Positions 7,211 through 14,761 of a DNA stretch of 20,081 nucleotides are shown here, one piece after another. The stretch comes from JBBSMX01 sp038232935. Its GTDB lineage: Bacteria > Bacteroidota > Rhodothermia > Rhodothermales > JANQRZ01. Positions within the stretch are counted from its first letter, which is position 1. Every line of letters starts with the position of its first letter. The stretch is from assembly GCA_038232935.1 (NCBI GenBank), contig JBBSMX010000078.1:1-20081 (forward strand). Reading direction: 5' to 3'. The notes below the pieces were generated by a model that saw nothing but the letters and a program-made list of their open reading frames with translations, was not told where the DNA came from and made no database searches. Position numbers and translations under genes: made by a program.

Positions 7211-7298
7211 GGATTGAGTGATTCGCCGATGGGGTGATTTATCGCCTCTTGGTCCACGTCTCAATCACCCATTCACTCAATCAGCGAATCAGCGAATG
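7211..7298. repeat. Octamer tandem arrays, inverted pair, upstream of the UPF0210 gene
   Basis: Left half 7211-7239: GAGTGATT, CGCCGATG, GGGTGATT. Right half 7262-7298: AATCACCC, ATTCACTC, AATCAGCG, AATCAGCG, then AATG containing the start codon of the UPF0210 gene. About 22 bp of unrelated sequence separates them. The two halves can pair in the mRNA between the ACT gene and the UPF0210 gene. Confidence 0.83.
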
Positions 7299-8678
7299 TC
7301 CTTGGAGCTGCGCGAAGTCCTCGAAACGGTCCAGATGACCGAGGCGGATCAGTTCGACATCCGGACCGTCACGCTCGGCATCTCGCTACGCGGCTGCGGC
7401 AGCCGCTCGGCCGAGGCGACGCGGCAGAAGATCGTCGACCGCGTGCTTCGGCAGGCCGAGCATCACGTCGCTGTCGTGGACGAGATCTCGTCGCTCTACG
7501 GCGTGCGGGTAGCGAACAAACGGATCGCGGTGACGCCCGTCGCCATCGTCGCCGACGGGCTGAGCGCCGCCGAGTTCGTCGGCATCGCGCAGGGGCTCGA
7601 TGAGGCGGCCGACCGCGTCGGCGTGGACTACCTCGCCGGATTCAGCGCCCTCGTCGAAAAAGGGTTCACGCCCGGCGACCGCGCGCTCGTCGACGCCCTC
7701 CCGGAGGCGCTCGCGAGCACGAGGCACGTCTGCGGCTCCGTCAACTGCGGCTCCACGAAGGCCGGCATCAACGCCGATGCCGTGCTCGACGTGGCGCATA
7801 CGATCAAAGAGCTCGCCCGGCTGACGGCCGACGCCGACTCCATCGGCTGCGGCAAGTTCGTCGCCTTCTGCAACGCGGTACAGGACAACCCGTTCGTGGC
7901 CGGGGCCTTCCACGGCGTCGGCGAGCCCGGCGTCGTCATCAACGTCGGCATCTCCGGCCCCGGTGCCGTCCTCCGCGCCGTGCAAGATCTCGGCCCCGAC
8001 GCCGACTTCGGGACGCTCACGGACGCGATCAAGCGGATGACGTTCCGGATCACGCGAGCGGGCGAGCTCGTCGGCCGCCGCTGCGCCGAACGGCTGTCCG
8101 AGCGCACGGGCGAGCCCATCGCGTTCGGCGTCGTCGATATCTCGCTCGCGCCGACCCCGGCCGAACGCGATTCCATCGCCGACATCCTCGTGGCGATGGG
8201 GCTCGAATACGTCGGCGCGCCGGGGACGACGGCGGCGCTCGCGATGCTGAACGAGGCCGTCAAGCGCGGCGGGCTCATGGCGGCGCGGCACGTCGGCGGG
8301 CTCAGCGGCGCGTTCATGCCGGTAAGCGAGGACCAGGGGATGATCGCGGCCGTCGAAGGGGGCCACCTCACGATTGAGAAGCTGGAGGCGATGAGCGCGA
8401 TCTGCTCCGTCGGCCTCGACATGGTCGCGATCCCCGGCGACACATCGGTCGAGACCATCGCCGGCATCCTTTTCGACGAGTTTGCCATCGGGATGATCAA
8501 CGACAAGACGACGGCGGTCCGGCTGATTCCGGTCCACGGCAAGGGCGTGGGCGAGTACGCCGACTACGGCGGCCTCCTCGGCCGCGCTCCCGTGATGCCG
8601 GTGAGCACGCTCGACAACTCGGTCTTCGCGCGGCGGGGCGGGCGTATCCCCGCACCGATCCGCAGCCTGACGAACTGA
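7296..8678 (+). CDS. UPF0210 (DUF711, 'PFL family') protein
   Basis: A 460-residue cytoplasmic protein of the UPF0210/DUF711 family, matching its usual length of about 450. Recognisable segments are TVTLGISLRGC near the N-terminus, RHVCGSVNCGSTKAGIN (conserved cysteines), the Gly-rich HGVGEPGVVINVGISGPGAV, GVVDISLAPTPA, and a C-terminal VPIHGK-like block (RLIPVHGKGVGEYADYGGLLG). The family is called 'PFL' from remote similarity to pyruvate formate-lyase, but I see no glycyl-radical loop, and no function is established. The start at 7296 is chosen because it follows the octamer array and gives MSLELREVLETVQM; the frame from 7218 would translate repeat DNA. It is co-directional with the ACT gene 95 bp upstream and probably cotranscribed. 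Confidence 0.9.
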   Translation: MSLELREVLETVQMTEADQFDIRTVTLGISLRGCGSRSAEATRQKIVDRVLRQAEHHVAVVDEISSLYGVRVANKRIAVTPVAIVADGLSAAEFVGIAQGLDEAADRVGVDYLAGFSALVEKGFTPGDRALVDALPEALASTRHVCGSVNCGSTKAGINADAVLDVAHTIKELARLTADADSIGCGKFVAFCNAVQDNPFVAGAFHGVGEPGVVINVGISGPGAVLRAVQDLGPDADFGTLTDAIKRMTFRITRAGELVGRRCAERLSERTGEPIAFGVVDISLAPTPAERDSIADILVAMGLEYVGAPGTTAALAMLNEAVKRGGLMAARHVGGLSGAFMPVSEDQGMIAAVEGGHLTIEKLEAMSAICSVGLDMVAIPGDTSVETIAGILFDEFAIGMINDKTTAVRLIPVHGKGVGEYADYGGLLGRAPVMPVSTLDNSVFARRGGRIPAPIRSLTN

Positions 8679-8759
8679 ATCCGCCGGGCGCCGGGTCGCG
8701 GTACCGATCTCGGCCAGAGCCTGTCCCCGCGAGCCGCCAGGCCGGCGAAGCCCACGCGG

Positions 8760-8783
8760 GGGGCGGACACGTGGATCCGCCCC
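8760..8783. repeat. Short palindrome, REP-like (copy 1)
   Basis: GGGGCGGA (8760-8767) pairs with TCCGCCCC (8776-8783) around CACGTGGA, followed by TACGGG. A related palindrome with the same GGGGC/GCCCC core and the same CCCCTACGGG tail occurs at 16641-16672. It lies in the 200-bp gap between the UPF0210 gene and eno; no T-tract follows, so I read it as an interspersed repeat rather than a terminator. Confidence 0.55.
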
Positions 8784-8855
8784 TACGGGTCGTTGGTCCC
8801 GAACACCGTCGGCGGTGAATGCTGCCGCTGTCGTAGCTTCCACGTCTGCCCCTAC

Positions 8856-8881
8856 CGATTCCCGACTCCCGACCGCTCATG
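8856..8881 (+). repeat. Short heptamer-like array at the eno start
   Basis: Immediately before the eno ATG the sequence reads as near-repeats of seven bases: ACCGATT, CCCGACT, CCCGACC, then GCTCATG containing the start codon. The family differs from the octamers, but the position, C-rich sense strand abutting the ATG, is the same. Only about three units are visible, so this is weaker than the other arrays. Confidence 0.45.
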
Positions 8882-10162
8882 TCTCGTATCCAGTCTGTCA
8901 TCTCCCGCCAGATCCTCGACAGCCGGGGCAACCCGACGGTCGAAGTCGACGTCATCACCTCGGAAGGCCTGATGGGCCGCGCAGCCGTGCCCAGCGGGGC
9001 CTCGACCGGCGAGCACGAAGCCGCCGAGCTGCGGGACGGCGACCCGGAAGCCTACCTCGGCAAAAGTGTCTACGAGGCTGTCGACAACGTGATCGACACG
9101 CTTGGGCCAGAATTGGAGGGAATGAGCGTGTTCGAGCAGGCCCGCATCGACCGGCTGATGATCGACCTCGACGGGACGGCGAACAAGAGCAACCTCGGCG
9201 CGAACGCGATCCTCGGCGTCTCGCTCGCTGTGGCGAAGGCGGCGGCAGTCACGGCCGGGCTCCCGCTCTACGCCTACCTCGGCGGCCCGACCGCGCGCAA
9301 GCTCCCGGTCCCGATGATGAACATCATCAACGGCGGTCGCCACGCCGATAACAACGTGGACATGCAGGAGTTCATGATCATGCCCGTCGGTGCCACGTCG
9401 TTCTCCGAGGCGCTCCAGATGGGGACCGAGACGTTTCACCACCTCAAAAAAGTGCTCCACGACCGCGGCTACGGCACAGCCGTCGGCGACGAGGGCGGCT
9501 TCGCGCCCAACCTCCGCTCGAACGAGGAGGCCATCGAGGTCATCCTCGAAGCCATCGAGCGTGCCGGCTACACCGCCGGCGACGACCTCTTCATCGCGCT
9601 CGATCCGGCCACGAGCGAGATGTACGAAGACGGTCATTACGTCTTCTACAAGAGCGACCCCGACCGCAAGCTAACCTCGGAAGAGATGGTCGAGTTCTGG
9701 CGCGGCTGGGTCGAGGAGTACCCCATCATCTCCATCGAGGACGCGATGGACGAGAACGATTGGGACGGTTGGGTCGGGCTCACCGAGGCCGTCGGCGACC
9801 GCGTGCAACTCGTCGGCGACGACCTGTTCGTGACGAACGTGGAGCGGCTCGCGCGCGGCGTCGAGGAGGGCGCGGCGAATGCGATCCTCATCAAGCCGAA
9901 CCAGATCGGCACGCTCACCGAGACCCTCGACGCGATCGACCTCGCGCACCGGAGCGCCTACGCTTCCATCCTCTCCCACCGCTCCGGCGAGACCGAGGAC
10001 ACGACGATTGCAGACCTCGCCGTGGCGACGGGCGCGGGCCAGATCAAGACCGGCTCGGCCAGTCGCAGCGACCGGACGGCGAAGTACAACCAGCTCCTGC
10101 GCATCGAAGAAGCCCTCGACGATGCGGCGTTGTATCCGGGTCCCGCCGCTTTCCTATTTTAA
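8879..10162 (+). CDS. eno: Enolase (phosphopyruvate hydratase)
   Basis: Glycolytic and gluconeogenic enzyme converting 2-phosphoglycerate to phosphoenolpyruvate with Mg2+. The N-terminus IxxRQILDSRGNPTVEVDV and the loop PSGASTGEHEA (38-48) are diagnostic. Active-site segments are GDEGGFAP (203-210, containing the catalytic Glu), LDPATSEM (241-248, metal Asp), SIEDAM (285-290, metal Glu), GDDLFVTN (313-320, metal Asp) and the signature ILIKPNQIGTLTET (336-349) with catalytic Lys339; SHRSGETEDTTIADLA follows. The length of 427 residues is standard. The ATG at 8879 gives the canonical start. The ftsB-like gene begins 33 bp after its stop, a common neighbour pair, suggesting cotranscription. Confidence 0.97.
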   Translation: MSRIQSVISRQILDSRGNPTVEVDVITSEGLMGRAAVPSGASTGEHEAAELRDGDPEAYLGKSVYEAVDNVIDTLGPELEGMSVFEQARIDRLMIDLDGTANKSNLGANAILGVSLAVAKAAAVTAGLPLYAYLGGPTARKLPVPMMNIINGGRHADNNVDMQEFMIMPVGATSFSEALQMGTETFHHLKKVLHDRGYGTAVGDEGGFAPNLRSNEEAIEVILEAIERAGYTAGDDLFIALDPATSEMYEDGHYVFYKSDPDRKLTSEEMVEFWRGWVEEYPIISIEDAMDENDWDGWVGLTEAVGDRVQLVGDDLFVTNVERLARGVEEGAANAILIKPNQIGTLTETLDAIDLAHRSAYASILSHRSGETEDTTIADLAVATGAGQIKTGSASRSDRTAKYNQLLRIEEALDDAALYPGPAAFLF

Positions 10163-10184
10163 GGGCTCCCCGTCCCGCTACCCC

Positions 10185-10190
10185 GGAGAG
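10185..10190 (+). promoter_or_regulatory. Shine-Dalgarno-like sequence for the FtsB-like gene
   Basis: GGAGAG lies five bases before the ATG at 10196. This is notable because most other genes in the window have no purine-rich site before their starts. Confidence 0.5.
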
Positions 10191-10195
10191 ACGTT

Positions 10196-10495
10196 ATGCC
10201 GAACCGCTTCCAGCAGGTTTTCGCTAGCCCCCGGCTCCGGCGTCGGCTGCTGCTTGTCGGCCTCGCCCTGGCGGCGGTGTGGGTCGTCTTCTTCGACAGC
10301 TACAGCCTCGTGCGCCGCGCCGAGTACTACGCGGACTACCGCGCGCTCTTGGCGGAGAACGCCGCGCTCCAGGCTGACATCGACCGGCTCCAGCAGCAGG
10401 TCAGCGCCGGGCTCTCGGACGATCTCGTGGAAGAGGTCGCGCGCGAGCAGTACGGGATGCGCCGCCCCGGCGAGACGGTCTACCCGGTCGAATAG
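10196..10495 (+). CDS. FtsB/DivIC-family septum formation initiator
   Basis: A 99-residue bitopic membrane protein of the divisome, probably forming the FtsB-FtsL-FtsQ (DivIC) type subcomplex. A short basic cytoplasmic N-terminus (LRRR) precedes one membrane segment (about 17-33, ending VWVVFFD). A periplasmic coiled coil follows (about 42-72, with AENAALQADIDRLQQQV), then the family's C-terminal block (VEEVAREQYGMRRPGETVYPV), in which 'REqYGMrrpgE' is typical. It sits 33 bp downstream of eno, the order seen for eno-ftsB in many bacteria. FtsB and DivIC cannot be separated here, so I give no symbol. Confidence 0.9.
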   Translation: MPNRFQQVFASPRLRRRLLLVGLALAAVWVVFFDSYSLVRRAEYYADYRALLAENAALQADIDRLQQQVSAGLSDDLVEEVAREQYGMRRPGETVYPVE

Positions 10496-10619
10496 AGGGT
10501 AAAGGGTAAGGTGTGAAGGGTGAAGGGAAGGCATCCCGCACGGGCAGGACCCCGACGAGCTGACCCACTTCCTTTTACCCCTTTCCCCTTTACCCTTCAG
10601 AAGCCCTTTACCCCTTACC
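10496..10619. repeat. Heptamer arrays, inverted pair, between the FtsB-like gene and the ROK kinase gene
   Basis: Directly after the stop codon the left half (10496-10531) reads as 7-mers such as GGGTAAA, GGGTAAG, GTGTGAA, GGGTGAA, GGGAAGG. The right half (about 10568-10619) is the complementary, C-rich orientation, with CCCTTTA and CCCCTTA units, ending ten bases before the ROK ATG. About 36 bp of other sequence separates them. The arrangement mirrors the octamer pairs but with a different unit. Confidence 0.75.
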
Positions 10620-10628
10620 ATTTCTACC

Positions 10629-11585
10629 ATGTACGCAGTCGGCATCGACCTCGGCGGTACGAGCATCAAGGCTGGGCTCGTGGATGGCGAGGGGACGATC
10701 GTCCACCACGCGCAGGTGACGACGCAGGCAGCGCGGGGGCCGGAGCACGTGCTCAGCCGGATCGCCGAGGCCGTCCGCGAGGTGCTCGCCGAGCTGCCCG
10801 TCGGCCGGGACGTCCTCGGCGTTGGGATCGGCGCGCCCGGGAACGTGTCACTGGACCGGACGACCATAACCAAGCCGCCGAACTTCCCCGGCTGGGACAC
10901 GGTGAACGTCTCCGCGTCCCTTGCAGGCGTGGTGCCCGGCCCAATTATCGTCGAGAACGACGCGAATGTGGCGGGGCTCGGCTCGGCGTTCTGGGGAGCG
11001 GGGCAGGCGTTCGACTCGTTCATCATGGTCACGCTCGGCACGGGCGTCGGGGGGGCCATCATCCACGAGAAGAAGCTGTTCCGCGGCACGACCGGCGGGG
11101 CTGGGGAGCTCGGACACGTCTCCATCGACTACGAGGGGCCGTACGCGCGGAGCGGGGTGGCGGGAGCCATCGAGGCGTACCTCGGTCTGCACTTCCTCTC
11201 GCACCACGCCCGCTACCGCCTCCTCACCGTGCCGAGCGTGCTGCATGAGATGGCCGGCCCCGACCTCGCCCGCCTCACGCCGAAGATGCTCTACGAGGCT
11301 GCCGAGCAGGGCGACGAGCCCGCCCGCGAGATGCTCGCCTGGGCCGGCCACAAGCTCGGCTGCGCCCTCGGGTCGGCGGTGAACCTCCTGGATATTCGGA
11401 AGGTCGTCGTCGGCGGGGGGATCTCGGCGGCGGACACGTACCTGCTGGACCCGGCGCGGGCGTCGCTGAAGCGGTCGGTGATGCCGGGAATGCAGGAAGG
11501 CGTCGAGCTCGTGCGGGAGCGGCGGGGAAACGAGGTCGGCGTGCTCGGGGCGGCGCAGCTCGCCTTCGGGCACGAGGGCGGCTGA
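10629..11585 (+). CDS. ROK-family sugar kinase (probable glucokinase), zinc site missing
   Basis: A cytoplasmic ATP-dependent hexose kinase of the ROK family, 318 residues. The N-terminal phosphate loop is GIDLGGTSIKAG (5-16); IVENDANVAGLG (107-118) carries the catalytic Asp111; TLGTGVGGAI (135-144) is the second phosphate motif; and GELGH (159-163) carries the conserved Glu and His that contact sugar. In ordinary ROK proteins the next segment is CxCGxxGCxE, which binds zinc. Here it is GPYARSGVAGAIEAY (170-184), so all three cysteines are replaced by Ala, Ser and Ala. There is no N-terminal helix-turn-helix, so it is a kinase rather than a NagC/XylR-type repressor. Glucose is the likely substrate, but fructose, mannose or N-acetyl sugars are not excluded. 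Confidence 0.9.
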   Translation: MYAVGIDLGGTSIKAGLVDGEGTIVHHAQVTTQAARGPEHVLSRIAEAVREVLAELPVGRDVLGVGIGAPGNVSLDRTTITKPPNFPGWDTVNVSASLAGVVPGPIIVENDANVAGLGSAFWGAGQAFDSFIMVTLGTGVGGAIIHEKKLFRGTTGGAGELGHVSIDYEGPYARSGVAGAIEAYLGLHFLSHHARYRLLTVPSVLHEMAGPDLARLTPKMLYEAAEQGDEPAREMLAWAGHKLGCALGSAVNLLDIRKVVVGGGISAADTYLLDPARASLKRSVMPGMQEGVELVRERRGNEVGVLGAAQLAFGHEGG

Positions 11586-11772
11586 GTCCGGCTCCGCACG
11601 AAGCGGGCTGCGTCGGGCGTTGGCACGCTACCCCCCGTCCCGTTCGCATCGCGCTCCGGGACACCTCCCTGCGCGCTCAGGCTCACGGGACCCCTTTCGA
11701 GGGGGACAGCCGCGCGAAGCCGGGCGTGAGCTTGCGAACGAACACAGCGCGGCGTGAGAACAGCGTTAAGGC

Positions 11773-11801
11773 TTGTTCTCCGCTCCGGGGTGTGTTACGA
11801 T
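11773..11801 (+). promoter_or_regulatory. Candidate promoter upstream of lptD
   Basis: TTGTTC (11773-11778) and TACGAT (11796-11801) are separated by 17 bp, an arrangement like a weak sigma-70 -35/-10 pair, about 45 bp before the proposed lptD start. The rest of the 260-bp gap (11586-11845) shows only a small CCCC...GGGG hairpin near 11691-11704 and nothing else I recognise. Confidence 0.3.
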
Positions 11802-11845
11802 AGGCGCGCTCGCTCCGGCTTCCTGCGCCCCCGCCACGCCGACCT

Positions 11846-14581
11846 TTGCCCGCACGCCTCCGCTCCCTATTCGGTCTCCTGCTCGCCGCGCTGCTCGGCG
11901 CGGTGCCGGGGTTCGCGCAGGTCGCCGATACGCTCGTCGTCCCGACCGACTCGGTGGCGGCGGTGCCGGTGGATACGGTCGCGACCGTCGGGTTTCCACG
12001 TCGGACGCCGATGGCGCAGCGGCGTGACGGCGAAGGGCTCGAGCAGCCCATCACTTTCACCGCGCGCGACTCGCTCGTGATCGTCTTCTCCGAGGACGGA
12101 GACGCGGACGGCGACCTCGGCACCCTGTTCGGGAGCGCGAACGTCGAGTACGACACCGCCACGCTCACCGCATCCGAGATCGACCTGCTGTTCGGGCGCG
12201 AGGAGTTGCGGGCGCGTGGGGTGCCCTCGGATACCGGCCTCGTCGGGCAGCCGGAGTTCAAGCGCGGGAACGAGGCGTTCACTGGACGCGAGGTGGCTTA
12301 CAACCTCTCGACGCAGCGGGGCCGCCTCGTCGGCGCGCGGACGGTGATCCAGGACGGATACCTCCTCGGCGGTGTCGTCAAGCAGGCGAGCGAGCACATC
12401 GTCTACGCCAAAGACGCGACGTACACGACCTGCGAGCTGGACCACCCGCACTACGGCCTGCGGGCGGGCGAGATGAAGATCGTCGATCAGAAGTGGGTGT
12501 ATACCGGCCCGGCTCGGCTCTACATCCTCGGCATCCCGACGCCGCTGTGGCTCCCGTTCGGCTTCTTCCCCGCCGCCGAGGGCCGCCGCAGCGGGCCGCT
12601 CCCGCCGACCTACGGCGAGGATCCGCAGCTCGGCTTCTACCTCCGCGACCTCGGCTGGTACTGGGCCATCAGCGACTACATGGACCTCCAAGTGCGCGGG
12701 GCACTCTGGACGAAAGGCAGCTTCGAGATCCGCCCTCTCTACCGCTACGCCAAGCGCTACGCCTACACCGGCGGCCTCGACCTCGCCTACGCCCGACTGC
12801 GCCAGGGCGAGCCCCAGGACCCGACCTTCAGCGTACAGAAAAACGTCAAAGTCGGCTGGACACACCAGCAGCAGTTCGGCCCGACGGCCAGCCTCAACGG
12901 GAACGTCAACCTCGCCTCGACCGGCTACCTCCGCGCCATCTCCGACAACTTCGACGACCGGGTGACGCAGACGACGCAGTCTTCGGTCCGCTTTCAGAAA
13001 AGCTGGCGGCGGAGCGGGCGCTCGCTCTCGGCCGACCTCCGCCAGAGCCAGAACCTCACGACGGGCCGCGCCGACCTCACCTTCCCCACCCTCTCGTTCC
13101 GCCAGAGCGAGCGCTACCCGCTTCGCCGCGCCGGCTCCAGCGCCGTCACCCAGCGGTGGTACGAGCGCGTCTCGTACTCCTACTCCGGCACCCTCCAGAA
13201 CACGTACAGCTTCGTCCCCGACACCTCGCTCGCCGGCAGCGACGGCGTCTCATGGCTCGACGGCATCCTCTCCTACGACGACTACCGCGCCGCCACCGGG
13301 CAGGCCGAGCGGTTCAACCTCAACGCCTCACACAGCGTCCCCGTCAGCGCGACGTTCGCGCTCACCCGGTTCCCCCTCACCGGTATCCCCTTCACGCTCA
13401 ACCTGACCCCAAACGTCCGCTACGAAGAGGACTGGTACACCCGGACCGAGCGCGTCCTCACCGACGAGAACGGCGCCGCCGTCTACGACAGCCTCCGCCG
13501 GATCCAGCGGTTCAACGAGGACGGCTTCACCGCCATCCGGCAGGTCACCGCCGGCGTCAACGCGAGCAGCGAGTTCTACGGGACGTTCCCCGTCCGCATC
13601 GGCCCGCTCGACGGGTTCCGGCACGTCGTCCGACCGAGCCTGGGCTTCTCGTATTCCCCGGACTACGCGAAGGGAATCTTCGACTACTTCGAGAGCTACA
13701 CCGACTCGACCGGGGCCGTGGTCGAGTATCCACTCGTGAGCGGGATCAGCGCCCGCGAGACCCGCGCCCTCTCATTCCGCTTGAGCAACGTCTTCCAGAC
13801 CCGCCTCGCCCGGACCGACTCGACGGGCGAGGTGCAGCGGCGGGCGCTCCAATTACTCACCGTCGACGTCGCGTCCAACTACGACCTCGCCGCCGACTCC
13901 CTCCGCCTCGCCCCGTTCACCGTGACAGCGCGGACGCAGGTGGCGAACCTGCTGAACCTGAACCTCAACGCGCGGTATTCGCCCTACTCCGTGAACGAGG
14001 ACGGCCGCGACATCGACCGCTTCTACTACAAAGAAAACGGCCGTCCCCTCCGATTCATCGCCCTCAACCTCTCGGCCACGACCACGCTACGCAGCGGGCG
14101 GCGCGGCGGGCGGCCCACCGTCGCCCCACGCCGCACGGTGCCCGTCTACCCCGACCTCAACGGTATCAGCCCCGACGGCCTCCTCCCCTACGATTACCGG
14201 CGGCGCGATCTGGCGTACGTAGACTTCGCGATCCCGTGGTCGCTCTCGCTCGACTTCAACTACGCCCTCGCCCGCGAGCGCAACCAGAGCATCCGGCGGA
14301 CGGCGACCCTCGGCACGCAGTTCGACCTCAGCCTCACGCAGAACTGGAAGATCGCCGGCCGCTCCGGCTACGACTTCGAGCAGAAGGAGATCACCACGAC
14401 GAGCCTCTCGGTCCTCCGCGACCTCCACTGCTGGGAGATGAGCTTCAACTGGATCCCCTTCGGCACCTACAAGTCGTTCGGCTTCTCGATCTACGTCAAG
14501 AGCGGCCAGCTCCGCGACCTCCTCCGTCTCGACGTGCCGAAGCAGGACGTCCGGGGCCGCTTCGACCTCGCCGGGCTGTAG
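11846..14581 (+). CDS. lptD: LptD-like outer-membrane LPS-assembly protein
   Basis: Outer-membrane translocon that inserts lipopolysaccharide into the outer leaflet. The 911-residue product starts with a signal peptide (RLRSLFGLLLAALLGAVPGFA, cleavage about residue 24). An OstA/LptA-like beta-jellyroll follows (about 75-220, with GSANVEYDTATLTASEIDLLF and VKQASEHIVYAKDATYTTC), and then a long beta-barrel of alternating aromatic/polar strands ending in YVKSGQLRDLLRLDVPKQ. The block TPLWLPFGFFPAAEGRRSGPLPPTYG (about 232-257) is characteristic of the Bacteroidota LptD type. The initiator appears to be TTG at 11846, because it alone gives an intact signal peptide. LptF/G at 18014 would act in the same export machine, although it is not adjacent. 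Final aromatic C-terminal residues are absent; it ends in DLAGL. Confidence 0.88.
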   Translation: MPARLRSLFGLLLAALLGAVPGFAQVADTLVVPTDSVAAVPVDTVATVGFPRRTPMAQRRDGEGLEQPITFTARDSLVIVFSEDGDADGDLGTLFGSANVEYDTATLTASEIDLLFGREELRARGVPSDTGLVGQPEFKRGNEAFTGREVAYNLSTQRGRLVGARTVIQDGYLLGGVVKQASEHIVYAKDATYTTCELDHPHYGLRAGEMKIVDQKWVYTGPARLYILGIPTPLWLPFGFFPAAEGRRSGPLPPTYGEDPQLGFYLRDLGWYWAISDYMDLQVRGALWTKGSFEIRPLYRYAKRYAYTGGLDLAYARLRQGEPQDPTFSVQKNVKVGWTHQQQFGPTASLNGNVNLASTGYLRAISDNFDDRVTQTTQSSVRFQKSWRRSGRSLSADLRQSQNLTTGRADLTFPTLSFRQSERYPLRRAGSSAVTQRWYERVSYSYSGTLQNTYSFVPDTSLAGSDGVSWLDGILSYDDYRAATGQAERFNLNASHSVPVSATFALTRFPLTGIPFTLNLTPNVRYEEDWYTRTERVLTDENGAAVYDSLRRIQRFNEDGFTAIRQVTAGVNASSEFYGTFPVRIGPLDGFRHVVRPSLGFSYSPDYAKGIFDYFESYTDSTGAVVEYPLVSGISARETRALSFRLSNVFQTRLARTDSTGEVQRRALQLLTVDVASNYDLAADSLRLAPFTVTARTQVANLLNLNLNARYSPYSVNEDGRDIDRFYYKENGRPLRFIALNLSATTTLRSGRRGGRPTVAPRRTVPVYPDLNGISPDGLLPYDYRRRDLAYVDFAIPWSLSLDFNYALARERNQSIRRTATLGTQFDLSLTQNWKIAGRSGYDFEQKEITTTSLSVLRDLHCWEMSFNWIPFGTYKSFGFSIYVKSGQLRDLLRLDVPKQDVRGRFDLAGL

Positions 14582-14761
14582 CGGCCGGCTCTCGCCCGCC
14601 TACACCGTGCGTCTACACCGTGTGGGTGTATCGGTAACCCGACGTAGTAAAGATGTAAACGACTTCGGCCTTGCCTGACCATGGGATTCGGAGGTTTTTC
14701 TAAAGTGCGAGCTTTCGTTTGTTGATAAAACCCTATCTTCAACGCCCCCTCGTCGCACGGC

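Noticed and set aside
3960..7217. A 1085-codon open frame on the + strand.
   Set aside because: It crosses degP in the wrong frame, the terminator, the minus-strand Rieske reductase and the ACT gene; the product is Arg/Pro/Gly-rich without domains. It is a by-product of high GC.
7218..7295. An upstream start for the UPF0210 gene.
   Set aside because: The added residues are encoded by the repeat arrays and spacer; the ATG at 7296 sits in the same repeat phase as the other three genes.
556..7298. A CRISPR array made of the AATCACCC units.
   Set aside because: Units are only eight bases and contiguous, with no unique spacers and no cas genes.
14614..14630. Hairpin TACACC-gtgtg-GGTGTA as an lptD terminator.
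   Set aside because: Only a 6-bp AT/GC-mixed stem and no T-tract; chance is likely.
12493..14637. A 714-codon + strand frame inside lptD.
   Set aside because: An out-of-frame shadow of lptD, dominated by Arg and Pro.
14718..14741. TTTG ... TATCTTCA as a Bacteroidota promoter before the BON gene.
   Set aside because: The spacing between the two elements is too short and the -7 element deviates; not supported enough to annotate.
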